Assembly (NCBI RefSeq): GCF_026341275.1
Contig: NZ_JAIFZO010000001.1
Coordinates: 15,910 to 79,909, forward strand
Source of the DNA: Streptomyces ortus
GTDB taxonomy: Bacteria > Actinomycetota > Actinomycetes > Streptomycetales > Streptomycetaceae
Length of the DNA stretch: 64,000 nt
Direction of reading: 5' to 3'
This document shows positions 8,009 to 16,754 of this stretch, in pieces (the stretch's first letter is position 1; each line of letters begins with the position of its first letter). Below the pieces are notes generated by a model. That model was given only the letters and a program-made list of their open reading frames with translations. It did no database searches and had not been told where the DNA came from. A program made the position numbers and the translations under genes.

Positions 8009-8354
8009 CCGCCCGGACCGCCCCGCCGCTTGTGGCGGGGGCTTGTCGTCGCAGGGATCTTGACGCACTGATGTCCCAAAAGCCGAGCGGAATCGGCGAT
8101 TTGTGGTCTTACTCACCACTCACCCGTTCGGGTGGACAGCCCTTTCTACGGGTGGGCGTCGACTACCTCAAGGACCCCCGCACCAGCACCGGAATGGTTG
8201 ATTCCACCCCGGAGGTACGCGCGTTGCGCAACTCCCGGGGGCCGGTGGGAGCGGGTCCGGCTACGCCAACCGGGGGTACCTCTTCTGGTCCGTTTCAACT
8301 CTGGTGCGGACGCCTCGTCAAGTGCCTGCGTGAGGCCGGGGCGGTGGGTGTACG
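8009..8354. other. Intergenic region upstream of the riboswitch
   Basis: No gene is evident. A hairpin CCCCGCC-GCTTGT-GGCGGGG lies at 8021-8040, just 5' of the aptamer on the minus strand. The promoter of the NlpC leader must lie in this stretch, but I could not find a convincing -35/-10 pair. The rest shows no repeat or coding signal. Confidence 0.5.
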
Positions 8355-8663
8355 TCAGGTGTCGGAGCCGGGCGGCAGGGCGACCCGGGCCGCCCTGCGC
8401 TCACCGTCGAGGACGCGCAGGGCCCGGGTCAGGGTTGCGGCGTGCAGCTCGTGTTCTCCCCGCTGGTGCATCAGCGTCAGGGCGTCGCGCAGCGCGGCGG
8501 CCCTGCTCACCAGCGCCTGGGCCGCGCGCAGTCCGCGGTAGGTGTCGCCGGAGTGGGCCGGATTGATCCGGCCGAGCAGGTCGACCACCTCCAGATAGCG
8601 GTCGATCAACTCGCCCTCGGCCCGCGTCAGGGCCGGCAGCGGGGGCAGTTCGGGGGGCGGCAT
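8355..8663 (-). CDS. Conserved Streptomyces hypothetical protein (102 aa)
   Basis: Small soluble, mostly helical protein starting MPPPELPPLPALTRAEGELIDR. It contains ARG/LEU-rich helices (RAAALRDALTLMHQRGEHEL) and ends PPGSDT. I recall near-identical proteins next to the same Phd/YefM antitoxin in other Streptomyces, but know no function. The start is set at ATG 8663, where conservation begins; longer upstream frames look random. It is divergent from the antitoxin gene. It has no toxin-like (RelE, Doc, PIN) motif, so it should not be called the cognate toxin. Confidence 0.65.
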   Translation of the reverse strand: MPPPELPPLPALTRAEGELIDRYLEVVDLLGRINPAHSGDTYRGLRAAQALVSRAAALRDALTLMHQRGEHELHAATLTRALRVLDGERRAARVALPPGSDT

Positions 8664-8848
8664 CGACGGCTCACCCCGCGCCGGGTGTGTCGGCGGTACG
8701 GGACGCGCGGGATGCGCAGAGGGTGGTTCCGCGGCTGGGGGCGATCCGGTCGGTCGGCCGGGCGGCACTCCAGCGCCTGCCGGGTGGACGGTCGTGCGGG
8801 CTGTCGGGTCACGGCATACGCCTCCTCCGGAAGAGGTTCTGTAAAAAA

Positions 8849-8875
8849 TGTACAGGACGTACATGACGTTATGAT
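8849..8875 (+). promoter_or_regulatory. Antitoxin promoter with TGTACA palindromic operator
   Basis: TGTAC-AGGAC-GTACA at 8849-8863 is a perfect inverted repeat containing TGTACA, the core motif reported for YefM-YoeB operators. TATGAT at 8870-8875 is a near-consensus -10. The expected transcription start is near 8882, right at the ATG 8883, so the mRNA may be leaderless; the only Shine-Dalgarno-like run (GGGGAG) sits too close to the ATG. Confidence 0.65.
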
Positions 8876-8882
8876 GGGGAGC

Positions 8883-9956
8883 ATGGCCTACGAGATTCCG
8901 GTGACGCAAGCCAGGGCTGAGCTCGCCGACCTGATCAACCGCGTGGTGTACGGCGCGGAACGCGTCGTGGTGACGCGTCACGGAAAGCCCCTCGTCGCCC
9001 TGGTGTCCGCGGCCGACCTGGAGCGGCTTGAGAAGCTGGACGCGGTGGGGGACGAGCGGGTGGTCAGCTCGGTGTCCGGGGTGGGCGGGCCGGCACCCGG
9101 TCCCGCGACCGCCGAACGGCAGAGGTTCGGGATCGCGGCGGAGCGTCGGGGTCGGGGGCGTCGTAGGTCCGAGGTCCGTCGGGGGGCGGTTCCCTACGGC
9201 CCTGGGGTGGGTGGGGTCAGTCCGGGGGTGCGGTCCGGTGGGGCTCGGGTGCGCAGTTCCCCGCGCCCCCAGGTGGGACGCCCGACGGCACATATCAAGT
9301 TCCCCACCCCCCCAGCCGGAAGCCCGCCTCACCGACCACTCACCCAGGGGCGCGGGGAACCGCGCACCCGAGCCCCGGTCCGGGGTCGGTGGGTGACTCG
9401 CCCGGCCGTCGCTCGCCTAGGAACGCGGGGAATCGCGCACGACGTCGACGGTCTCCATCGCGGCGCCGTCCGCCCGCTGCGTCACGGCCTGCTGGAGCGT
9501 CTGCGCCACGAGTGGGCTCGCCGCCGAGGCGGTGAGCAGTTTGGGGCCCCGCTCGGTGACGACGACCGCGCCGTATACGGTCCGGTCCTCGATGGCGTCC
9601 CGGGCGGCGGCCTCGTCGGCGTAGCGGTGGATCTCGAAGGCGCCCTCGTGGGTCTCCAGTCGCTTCTGCACCTGGGCGGTCGCGGTCCCCGGGCCCGCCA
9701 CGCCGAGCGGCAGGTCACGGGGAGCGGTACGGGCCGCGGGCCAGGCGAAGGCCCACAGGGCGAGGGCCGCCAGGGCCGGGACCAGCAGGACGACGGCTGC
9801 GATGTCGCGGCGGTGCGACGGCTGCGGCGAAGTGTGCTGTGCCGACGCGGCCGCCGCCGCCGATGGCGTGGACCCGGAAGTTGGCGTGCGCGGCGTGGCG
9901 GACGTGTCGGCGGACATGCTTTTTCCTCGATTCGCGATTCGGAGGGGGCGCGTTAA
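8883..9956 (+). CDS. Phd/YefM-family antitoxin with abnormal run-on reading frame
   Basis: Residues 1 to about 60 (MAYEIPVTQARAELADLINR..., then VVVTRHGKPLVALVSAADLERLEKL) are a clear Phd/YefM antitoxin domain, a DNA-binding dimer that represses its own promoter. Relatives I remember end at about 90-100 aa after a QRFGIAAE motif, reached here at about 9147. In this sequence no stop follows, and the frame stays open to 9956, across GC repeats and antisense to the permease remnant, giving a nominal 357 aa. A TAG at 9164-9166 lies in another frame, as expected if an indel occurred in the G-rich run just before it. No toxin gene follows. Confidence 0.65.
   Translation: MAYEIPVTQARAELADLINRVVYGAERVVVTRHGKPLVALVSAADLERLEKLDAVGDERVVSSVSGVGGPAPGPATAERQRFGIAAERRGRGRRRSEVRRGAVPYGPGVGGVSPGVRSGGARVRSSPRPQVGRPTAHIKFPTPPAGSPPHRPLTQGRGEPRTRAPVRGRWVTRPAVARLGTRGIAHDVDGLHRGAVRPLRHGLLERLRHEWARRRGGEQFGAPLGDDDRAVYGPVLDGVPGGGLVGVAVDLEGALVGLQSLLHLGGRGPRARHAERQVTGSGTGRGPGEGPQGEGRQGRDQQDDGCDVAAVRRLRRSVLCRRGRRRRWRGPGSWRARRGGRVGGHAFSSIRDSEGAR
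9240..9376. repeat. 34-bp inverted pair of the GC-rich repeat
   Basis: 9240-9273 and 9343-9376 are nearly perfect reverse complements of each other (GGGGCTCGGGTGCGC then GTTCCCCGCGCCCC, two mismatches seen), separated by about 69 bases. Each arm contains the interspersed core extended by GGGGCTCGGGT. A third copy lies at 9420-9440. The whole could fold as a long stem or cruciform between the antitoxin and the truncated permease. Confidence 0.8.
9417..9917 (-). pseudogene. Truncated YhgE/Pip-like membrane transport permease (N-terminal part)
   Basis: A 166-aa frame starts with a Thr/Ser/Ala-rich cytoplasmic leader. One transmembrane helix follows (AAVVLLVPALAALALWAFAW, about residues 41-60), then an extracytoplasmic domain containing LPLGVAGPGTATAQVQKRLE and TVYGAVVVTERGPKLLTA. 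This is the N-terminal half of a Streptomyces membrane protein family usually annotated as ABC transporter permease, which continues with several more helices. Here the frame stops within a GC-rich repeat copy: the last residues VRDSPRS and the TAG are repeat sequence. Called a pseudogene because the membrane half is missing. Confidence 0.6.
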
Positions 9957-10230
9957 GAAGAAGGATCGTTCGTTTTAGCGACTGGGCCCCATGCGGGGCG
10001 CCTGCGGCCGACCGCGCCGTCCTCCGGGGCGGTTAACGTGTCTGAAACTCTGCGCAACTAGCCTGCACCACCACGTCACCAGGGGTTTTCGGGGCGGAAG
10101 GCGCGTCGAGGCGTGCGTTCCGGCCGCGGGCCGCAGTCACGGCAGATACGTACTGCGGTCGGATCCGGCATGGTGGCTGCGGCAGCCGGACCCCGCACGG
10201 TCCGGAGCGAGGACTGTGAGGTGGAGAGCC
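9918..10230. other. Intergenic region upstream of urease operon
   Basis: It should hold the urease promoter. I see no consensus -35/-10 pair and no riboswitch fold I recognise. A GC inverted element near 9986-10010 (GGGCCCC, then GGGGCGCC) is present but unremarkable. No coding signal. Confidence 0.4.
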
Positions 10231-10533
10231 GTGCAACTGACGCCGCACGAGCAGGAGAGGCTGCTCATCCATGTGGCCGCCGACGTGGCCGAGAAGCGCC
10301 GGGCCCGGGGGCTGCGGCTGAACCACCCCGAGGCCGTCGCCCTGATCACCTCGCACATCCTCGAAGGAGCCAGGGACGGCCGCACGGTGGCCGAACTCAT
10401 GGCCTCCGGCCGCCAGATCCTCACCCGCGAGGACGTCATGGAGGGCATCCCCGAGATGATCCACGACGTACAGGTCGAGGCGACCTTCCCCGACGGCACC
10501 AAGCTCGTCACCGTCCACGACCCGATCGTCTGA
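10231..10533 (+). CDS. ureA: Urease subunit gamma UreA
   Basis: The 100-aa small structural subunit of urease, which hydrolyses urea to ammonia and carbamate in the cytoplasm. It starts [23 protein letters not shown] from GTG 10231, preceded by GGAGAG. It carries the family segment [10 protein letters not shown] and ends VTVHDPIV, the usual urease gamma C-terminus. The longer frame upstream is non-coding. First gene of ureABC-F-G-D; in this genus gamma and beta are separate, as here. Confidence 0.95.
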   Translation: MQLTPHEQERLLIHVAADVAEKRRARGLRLNHPEAVALITSHILEGARDGRTVAELMASGRQILTREDVMEGIPEMIHDVQVEATFPDGTKLVTVHDPIV

Positions 10534-10549
10534 CGGGGGAGCGGCAGCC

Positions 10550-10861
10550 ATGATTCCCGGAGAGATCCTGTTCGCCGACGGGCCGGTCGCCTTCAACGAA
10601 GGCCTCCCCGTCACCCGGCTCACCGTCCTGAACGCCGCCGACCGGCCCGTCCAGGTCGGCTCCCACTACCACTTCGCCGAGGCGAACCCCGGCCTCGACT
10701 TCGACCGCGCCGCCGCACGCGGCCTCCGGCTCAACGTCGCCGCCGGCACCGCCGTGCGCTTCGAGCCCGGCATCCCCGTGGAAGTCGAACTTGTTCCGAT
10801 CGCCGGCGCCCGCGTCGTGCCGGGGCTGCGCGGCGAGACCGGAGGACCCCTCGATGCCTGA
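10550..10861 (+). CDS. ureB: Urease subunit beta UreB
   Basis: A 103-aa urease beta subunit: [13 protein letters not shown] at the start, then [21 protein letters not shown], the family signature near residues 30-50. It is a structural component of the urease trimer and lies 16 bases after ureA. Its stop overlaps the ureC start by 8 bases, indicating translational coupling. Confidence 0.95.
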   Translation: MIPGEILFADGPVAFNEGLPVTRLTVLNAADRPVQVGSHYHFAEANPGLDFDRAAARGLRLNVAAGTAVRFEPGIPVEVELVPIAGARVVPGLRGETGGPLDA

Positions 10862-12575
10862 GATCTCTCGTGCCGCCTACTCCGACCTGTTCGGCCCCAC
10901 CACCGGCGACCGGATCCGGCTCGCCGACACCGACCTCCTGATCGAGATCGAGGAGGACCGCTCCGGCGGGCCCGGACGCGCGGGCGACGAGGCCGTGTTC
11001 GGCGGCGGCAAGGTCATTCGGGAGTCCATGGGGCAGGCCCGGGCTACGCGCGCCGACGGCACCCCGGACACCGTCGTCACGGGTGCGGTGATCGTCGACC
11101 ACTGGGGGATCATCAAGGCCGACGTGGGCATCCGCGACGGCCGGATCACCGGCATCGGCAAGGCCGGGAACCCCGACACCATGGACGGCGTCCACCCGGA
11201 CCTGGTCATCGGCCCGGAGACCGAGATCATCGCGGGCAACGGCCGCATCCTGACGGCCGGCGCCATCGACGCCCATGTGCATCTGATCTGCCCGCAGATC
11301 GCGGACGAGGCGCTGGCCTCCGGGATCACCACCCTCGTGGGCGGCGGAACCGGACCGGCCGAGGGGTCCAAGGCGACGACCGTCACGCCCGGCCCCTGGC
11401 ACCTCGCCCGGATGCTGGAGGCGATGGAGCAGTACCCCCTCAACTTCGGGCTGCTCGGCAAGGGCAACACCGTCTCCGAGGAGGCGATGCTGTCGCAGCT
11501 GCGCGGGGGCGCGCTCGGCCTCAAGCTCCACGAGGACTGGGGCTCCACGCCCGCCGTCATCGACGCCGCGCTCACCGTCGCGGACCGCACCGGCGCGCAG
11601 ATCGCCATCCACACGGACACCCTCAACGAGGCCGGGTTCGTCGCCGACACGCTCGCCGCCATCGCGGGGCGCACGATCCACGCGTACCACACGGAGGGTG
11701 CGGGGGGCGGGCACGCGCCGGACATCATGACCGTGGTCTCCGAGGCGCATGTGCTGCCCAGTTCGACCAACCCGACCCGGCCCTACACCGTCAACACCGC
11801 CGAGGAACACCTCGACATGCTTATGGTCTGCCACCACCTGAACGCCGCCGTGCCGGAGGACCTGGCCTTCGCGGAGTCCCGGATCCGGCCCACCACGATC
11901 GGCGCCGAGGACATCCTGCACGACCTCGGCGCGATCTCGATCATCTCCTCCGACGCCCAGGCGATGGGACGCGTCGGCGAGGTCATCATGCGGACCTGGC
12001 AGACCGCGCACGTCATGAAGCGGCGCCGGGGGGCGCTGCCGGGGGACGGGCGCGCGGACAACCACCGCGTACGTCGCTATGTCGCCAAGTACACGATCAA
12101 CCCGGCCGTCGCCCAGGGTCTCGCCCGTGAGATCGGGTCGGTGGAGACCGGCAAGCTCGCCGACCTCGTGCTGTGGGAACCCGCGTTCTTCGGGGTCAAG
12201 CCGCATCTCGTGGTCAAGGGCGGGCAGATCGCGTACGCGCAGATGGGCGACGCCAACGCGTCCATCCCCACGCCTCAGCCGATCCTGCCGCGGCCCATGT
12301 TCGGGGCGATCGGCCGGGCCCCCGCCTCGAACTCGTTCAACTTCGTGGCGCCCATCGCGATCGAGGACGGGCTGCCGGAGCGGCTCGGTCTCGGGAAGCG
12401 GTTCGTGCCGATCGAGTCGACACGCGGGGTGACCAAGGCGGACATGCGCGAGAACGACGCCCGGCCGCAGGTACGGGTCGATCCCGACAGCTTCGCCGTC
12501 ACCATCGACGGGGAGCTGGTGGAGGCGACGCCTGCGGCCGAACTGCCCATGGCGCAGAGGTATTTCCTGTTCTGA
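10854..12575 (+). CDS. ureC: Urease subunit alpha UreC (catalytic)
   Basis: The 573-aa nickel-containing catalytic subunit. Nickel ligands and active-site residues are present: HVHLICP (two His), the lysine to be carbamylated in [30 protein letters not shown], the flap Cys-His in MVCHHLN, and the Asp in [15 protein letters not shown] 10854 overlaps ureB; the longer frame is shadow. Length is normal and all active-site residues are intact, so the enzyme should be functional if UreF/UreG mature it. Confidence 0.97.
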   Translation: MPEISRAAYSDLFGPTTGDRIRLADTDLLIEIEEDRSGGPGRAGDEAVFGGGKVIRESMGQARATRADGTPDTVVTGAVIVDHWGIIKADVGIRDGRITGIGKAGNPDTMDGVHPDLVIGPETEIIAGNGRILTAGAIDAHVHLICPQIADEALASGITTLVGGGTGPAEGSKATTVTPGPWHLARMLEAMEQYPLNFGLLGKGNTVSEEAMLSQLRGGALGLKLHEDWGSTPAVIDAALTVADRTGAQIAIHTDTLNEAGFVADTLAAIAGRTIHAYHTEGAGGGHAPDIMTVVSEAHVLPSSTNPTRPYTVNTAEEHLDMLMVCHHLNAAVPEDLAFAESRIRPTTIGAEDILHDLGAISIISSDAQAMGRVGEVIMRTWQTAHVMKRRRGALPGDGRADNHRVRRYVAKYTINPAVAQGLAREIGSVETGKLADLVLWEPAFFGVKPHLVVKGGQIAYAQMGDANASIPTPQPILPRPMFGAIGRAPASNSFNFVAPIAIEDGLPERLGLGKRFVPIESTRGVTKADMRENDARPQVRVDPDSFAVTIDGELVEATPAAELPMAQRYFLF

Positions 12576-12583
12576 GGGCGGAT

Positions 12584-12607
12584 GCCGGGGCCTGTATCGG
12601 CCCCGGC
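12584..12607 (+). terminator. Hairpin between ureC and ureF
   Basis: GCCGGGGCC-TGTATC-GGCCCCGGC is a perfect 9-bp stem with a 6-base loop, 8 bases after the ureC stop. It has no U-tract and lies inside the operon, so it may act as a partial terminator or mRNA stabiliser, setting structural subunits above accessory proteins. Confidence 0.5.
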
Positions 12608-12664
12608 GTCCGGCCTCGGCATCCGGTCCCGGTCCGATCCTGGCTCAGCGTTCTGAGGTTCGTC

Positions 12665-13336
12665 ATGTCGCGTGCTGCTCTGCTCGTACTGGCCGACGGC
12701 CGGTTTCCCGCCGGCGGGCACGCCCACTCCGGCGGGGCCGAGGCGGCGGTCAAGGCCGGCCGGATCACCGGGGCGGCGGACCTGGAGGAGTTCTGCCGGG
12801 GGCGGTTGCACACGGCCGGGCTGGTGGCCGCCTCCCTCGCCGCGGCTGCCGCGCTCGGGATCGATCCGGTGGAGCTGGACGGGGCCGCGGACGCCCGTAC
12901 GCCCTCGGCCGCTCTCCGGGTCGCCGCGCGCAAGCTCGGGCGGCAGCTGATGCGGGCCGGGCGGGCGACCTGGCCGTCCGCCGAGCTCGACGCGCTGGCG
13001 GGGCGGTTTCCCAAGGGGGCGCATCAGCCGGTGGTGCTCGGGGTGGTCGCGCGGGCCGCCGGGCTCGGGGCGGAGGATGCGGCGTACTGCTCCTTGTACG
13101 AGTGTGTCAGTGGGCCGGCGAGTGCGGTGGTGCGGTTGCTGAGCCTTGATCCGTTCGAGGCGACGGGGGTGTTGGCGGGGTTGGCTCCTGAGGTCGATGT
13201 CGTCGTGGGGCGGGCTGTCGAGGGGCGCGGGAGGCGGTGGGGGGTGGGGTGGGGGTGTTGCCGGCGGGGGGCGCTCCGCTGTTGGAGGTCGGGGGAGGTG
13301 CATGCTGCTTGGGCCGTGCGGTTGTTTGCGTCGTAA
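12665..13336 (+). CDS. ureF: Urease accessory protein UreF (internal segment out of frame)
   Basis: UreF works with UreG and UreD to load nickel into urease. The 223-aa frame begins MSRAALLVLADGRFPAGGHAHSGG, the UreF N-terminus, and ends EVHAAWAVRLFAS, close to the expected C-terminus. Between about 13230 and 13295 the encoded WGVGWGCCRRGALRCWRSG is unlike UreF, whereas the +2 frame reads GVLPAGGAPLLEVG, as in the family. So a one-base loss and a one-base gain in G-runs seem to have cancelled out. Activity of the product is uncertain. Confidence 0.85.
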   Translation: MSRAALLVLADGRFPAGGHAHSGGAEAAVKAGRITGAADLEEFCRGRLHTAGLVAASLAAAAALGIDPVELDGAADARTPSAALRVAARKLGRQLMRAGRATWPSAELDALAGRFPKGAHQPVVLGVVARAAGLGAEDAAYCSLYECVSGPASAVVRLLSLDPFEATGVLAGLAPEVDVVVGRAVEGRGRRWGVGWGCCRRGALRCWRSGEVHAAWAVRLFAS

Positions 13337-13528
13337 GGGGTTTTCCTCGCCCCCGCCGCCCCTGCCCTTCCCGTCACTGCATGGGGGCTGCGCCCCCTCG
13401 CCCCCCGTATCGCGCTGCGCGCTCGTCCTCAAACGCCGGACAGGCTGAGGTGTTCGCGGACGGGCTGAGAGGGGCGCGAGTCGGCTGAAAGGGTCGTGAG
13501 TCGGCTGGAGGGTCGCGAGTCGGTTGTG
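13337..13528 (+). repeat. Intergenic repeat block between ureF and ureG
   Basis: The block carries a hairpin GGGGGC-TGC-GCCCCC (13383-13397) followed by CTCGTCCTCAAACGCCGGA, a sequence I recognise as widespread between Streptomyces genes. Three 19-bp near-identical tandem units then follow at 13472, 13491 and 13510 (core GGGTCGYGAGTCGGYTG). It separates ureF from ureG by 215 bases inside an otherwise compact operon. No gene is visible in it. Confidence 0.7.
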
Positions 13529-13551
13529 GGACAAGACTTGGAGTTGTAGTC

Positions 13552-14235
13552 ATGCATCTTGATCAGGATCACATTCATGGTGGGGGCTCTGCGCTGAGTG
13601 CCGATGCTCATCGGGCCGATGGGCGGCGGCGGGCTCTGCGGATCGGGCTCGGGGGGCCCGTGGGGTCCGGGAAGACCGCTACCGTGGCCGCGCTGTGCCG
13701 GGCCCTGCGCGACGAGTGGTCGTTGGCCGTGGTCACCAACGACATCTATACGCGGGAGGACGCCGAGTTCCTGTTGCGGGAAGCCGTGCTGCCGCCCGAG
13801 CGGATCACCGCCGTCGAGACCGGGGCCTGCCCGCACACGGCGATCCGGGACGACATCTCCGCGAACCTCGAAGCGGTCGAGGATCTGGAGGACGAGGTCG
13901 GGCCGCTGGAGCTGATCCTCGTCGAGTCGGGGGGCGACAACCTGACGGCGACCTTCTCCAAGGGGCTCGTCGACGCGCAGATCTTCGTGATCGACGTCGC
14001 GGGCGGGGACGACATCCCGCGCAAGGGCGGGCCCGGGGTCACCACCGCCGACCTGCTCGTGGTGAACAAGACCGACCTCGCGCCCTACGTCGGGTCGGAT
14101 CTCGGGCGGATGGCCGCCGACGCGAAGGCGCAGCGGGCCGAACTGCCGGTCGTCTTCCAGTCGCTGCGCGCCGAGGACGGGGTCAAGGACGTCGCCGCGT
14201 GGGTGCGGGCGCGGCTTGCCGCGTGGGCGGCGTGA
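13552..14235 (+). CDS. ureG: Urease accessory GTPase UreG
   Basis: A 227-aa SIMIBI-class GTPase that powers nickel insertion into urease. The N-terminus is His-rich ([12 protein letters not shown]), which may bind nickel. The P-loop GGPVGSGKT is near residue 40, followed by [15 protein letters not shown], the [14 protein letters not shown] signature and [10 protein letters not shown]. It overlaps ureD by the GTGA junction. No ureE is present in the window; the His-rich tail could partly cover that role. Confidence 0.95.
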   Translation: MHLDQDHIHGGGSALSADAHRADGRRRALRIGLGGPVGSGKTATVAALCRALRDEWSLAVVTNDIYTREDAEFLLREAVLPPERITAVETGACPHTAIRDDISANLEAVEDLEDEVGPLELILVESGGDNLTATFSKGLVDAQIFVIDVAGGDDIPRKGGPGVTTADLLVVNKTDLAPYVGSDLGRMAADAKAQRAELPVVFQSLRAEDGVKDVAAWVRARLAAWAA

Positions 14236-14987
14236 CGTCCGGGGTCCGGGCCGCCGCGCGGATCCGGGCCCGGCCGGACGGGCGCGGCGGCACCGCGCTC
14301 CCCACCCTGGAGAGCGGGGGGCCGCTCGCCCTGCGGCGGACGCGGGCGAGCGGTTCCGAGGCCCGCGTCATGCTGGTCGGTGCGATGAGCGGGCCGCTGG
14401 GCGGTGATCACTTCACCGTGACGGCCGAGGTGGCCGCAGGGGCGCGCCTGCACGTCGGTTCGGCCGCCGCCACCCTCGCACTGCCGGGACAGGCCAAGGG
14501 CGAAGCACGTTACGACGTGTGTCTCACAGTCGATGACGGGGGTGAACTGTGCTGGCTCCCGGAGCAGTTGATCTCCGCCGAGGGGAGCGATCTGCGCCTC
14601 GCCACTCGGGTCGAGCTCGCGGCCGGGGCGCGGCTCACCCTGCGGGAGGAGCAGGTGCTCGGGCGTGCCGGTGAGGAGCCCGGGCGGCTCAGCAGCCGGC
14701 TCACCGTCCTGCTCGGCGGACGGCCGCTGTTCGACCAGGAGCTCTCCTGCGGGCCCGGGGCGCCCGGTGGGTGGGACGGGCCCGCCGTGCTCGGCGGGCA
14801 TCGCGCGCTCGGCCAGCTCCTCGTCGTACGGCCCGAGTACGCGACGCGGCCGGTCGAGCCGCGGCTGCTGGGGGAGTACGCCGCGCTCACCCCGCTCGCC
14901 GGGCCGGGCGCCCTGGTGACCGCCGTCGCCGCCGACGCGCTCCAGCTGCGCCGCACCCTCGACGAAGCCCTGCGCCTACTGGGCTGA
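14232..14987 (+). CDS. ureD: Urease accessory protein UreD
   Basis: A 251-aa UreD/UreH protein, the scaffold that binds urease apoprotein and passes nickel from UreG. It contains [31 protein letters not shown], the family core given here as landmarks around residues 50-80, and [10 protein letters not shown]. The GTG at 14232 overlaps the ureG stop. It ends the operon; the next gene starts 149 bases later with its own ribosome binding site. Confidence 0.9.
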   Translation: MTSGVRAAARIRARPDGRGGTALPTLESGGPLALRRTRASGSEARVMLVGAMSGPLGGDHFTVTAEVAAGARLHVGSAAATLALPGQAKGEARYDVCLTVDDGGELCWLPEQLISAEGSDLRLATRVELAAGARLTLREEQVLGRAGEEPGRLSSRLTVLLGGRPLFDQELSCGPGAPGGWDGPAVLGGHRALGQLLVVRPEYATRPVEPRLLGEYAALTPLAGPGALVTAVAADALQLRRTLDEALRLLG

Positions 14988-15136
14988 AGCGCCCACGAAG
15001 TGACCTCACCGCTCAACGGACAGAGATGTTCCGGTTATCGGATTGGCAAAAAAGACACATCGCCCCTGTCCTCAGGTACCTCACAGCCGAAAGGATCCCC
15101 CGTACTGACCACGACGACAGTAGGGGGAGAACTCTC

Positions 15137-16732
15137 TTGAGAGGTATGAGAAAGGTGACGGCGTTCGGCTCGGCCGGAGCGCTCGTCACCGCGACACTCA
15201 TAGCCGGTGCCGTCGCGGCCCCGACGGCCAACGCGGAATCCCGCCACGGTCAGAACAGTCACGTCAGCCAGACACGCGGCGCCGAGATCGCCGCCGCCCG
15301 CGCGGCCAAGGCCGGCATCGACTGGCAGGACTGTCCGGCGGACTGGGGGATCGCGAAGCCCATCCAGTGCGGCTGGGTCACCGTGCCGCTCGACTACGCG
15401 AAGCCCAACGGCAAGAAGATCAAGCTGGCCGTCGACCGCATCGGCAACACGGGCACCAAGGCGGAGCGCCAGGGCGCCCTCGTCTACAACCCGGGCGGCC
15501 CCGGCGGCTCCGGACTGCGCTTCCCGACCCGGGTCACCAACAAGAACCCGCTGTGGGTGAACACCTCGAAGGCGTACGACTTCGTGGGCTTCGACCCGCG
15601 CGGTGTCGGCCACTCGGCACCCATCTCCTGCATCGACCCGCAGGAGTTCGTGAAGGCGCCCAAGATGGACCCGGTGCCGGACTCCGAGGCCGACAAGCGC
15701 GCCCAGCGCAAGCTCGCCGCCGAGTACGCGGACGGCTGCGCCGAGCGCAGCGGCGAGATGCTGCCGCAGATGACGACTCCCAACACCGTCCGTGACCTGG
15801 ACGTCATCCGGGCCGCGCTCGGCGAGAAGAAGCTCAACTTCCTCGGTGTCTCGTACGGCACGTACATCGCCGCCGTCTACGGCACGCTCTACCCGAACCA
15901 CGTACGCCGCATGATCGCGGACAGCGTCGTCAACCCGTCGCGCGAGAAGATCTGGTACGAGGCCAACCTCGACCAGGACGTCGCCTTCGAGATGCGCTGG
16001 AAGGACTGGCAGGACTGGGTCGCCAAGAACGACGCGGCCTTCCACCTCGGTGACACCCGGGCCAAGGTCCAGGACCAGTGGCTGAAGCTGCGCGCCACCG
16101 CCAAGAAGAACCCCATCGGCGGTGTCGTCGGCCCCGCCGAGCTCATCGGCTTCTTCCAGAGCGCGCCCTACTACGACTCGTCGTGGGTGCCGGTCGCCAC
16201 CGTCTTCAGCAAGTACGTCGCCGGGGACACCCAGGCGCTCGTCGACGCCGCCGCGCCCGACCTGACCGACACCGCGGGCAACATCGCCTCGGAGAACGGT
16301 AACGCCGTCTACACGGCCGTCGAGTGCACCGACGCCAAGTGGCCCACCAGCTGGAAGAAGTGGGACCGCGACAACAGCGAGCTGCACAAGAACTACCCGT
16401 TCATGACGTGGGCCAACGCCTGGCTGAACCTGCCGTGCGCGACCTGGCCCGCCAAGCAGCAGACCCCGGTGCACGTGAAGACCGGCAAGGGCCTGCCGCC
16501 CGTCCTGATCGTGCAGTCCACCCGTGACGCCGCCACCCCGTACGACGGCGCCGTCGAACTGCACAAGCGGTTCAAGGGCTCCCGTCTGATCACCGAGAAG
16601 GACGCGGGCTCGCACGGCGTGACGGGGCTGACCAACCCGTGCATCAACGAGAAGGTGGACACCTACCTGCTCACCGGCAAGGTCGACGCGGCCGACGTGA
16701 CGTGCGCGCCGCACGCCACGCCCAAGCCGTAG
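15137..16732 (+). CDS. tap: Secreted tripeptidyl aminopeptidase (alpha/beta hydrolase)
   Basis: An exported serine peptidase that removes tripeptides from protein N-termini, of the S. lividans Tap/SlpD-E family. A signal peptide covers about residues 1-37 (MRGMRKVTAFGSAG... to APTANAE). The alpha/beta hydrolase core shows NPGGPGGSG (oxyanion region), the nucleophile in GVSYGTY, Asp in STRDAATPYDG and His in AGSHGV. TTG 15137 has GGGGGAG eight bases upstream; ATG 15146 is an alternative. At 531 aa it is of family length. Confidence 0.92.
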   Translation: MRGMRKVTAFGSAGALVTATLIAGAVAAPTANAESRHGQNSHVSQTRGAEIAAARAAKAGIDWQDCPADWGIAKPIQCGWVTVPLDYAKPNGKKIKLAVDRIGNTGTKAERQGALVYNPGGPGGSGLRFPTRVTNKNPLWVNTSKAYDFVGFDPRGVGHSAPISCIDPQEFVKAPKMDPVPDSEADKRAQRKLAAEYADGCAERSGEMLPQMTTPNTVRDLDVIRAALGEKKLNFLGVSYGTYIAAVYGTLYPNHVRRMIADSVVNPSREKIWYEANLDQDVAFEMRWKDWQDWVAKNDAAFHLGDTRAKVQDQWLKLRATAKKNPIGGVVGPAELIGFFQSAPYYDSSWVPVATVFSKYVAGDTQALVDAAAPDLTDTAGNIASENGNAVYTAVECTDAKWPTSWKKWDRDNSELHKNYPFMTWANAWLNLPCATWPAKQQTPVHVKTGKGLPPVLIVQSTRDAATPYDGAVELHKRFKGSRLITEKDAGSHGVTGLTNPCINEKVDTYLLTGKVDAADVTCAPHATPKP

Positions 16733-16754
16733 CAACCGGCCACGGCGAAAAAAA

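Noticed and set aside
8355..8663. Small divergent protein considered as toxin partner of the Phd/YefM antitoxin
   Set aside because: It is divergent, not downstream, and has no RelE, YoeB, Doc or PIN-type residues.
10040..10230. Nickel riboswitch or Nur box before ureA
   Set aside because: No TTGCAA-type inverted sites and no recognisable aptamer fold were seen.
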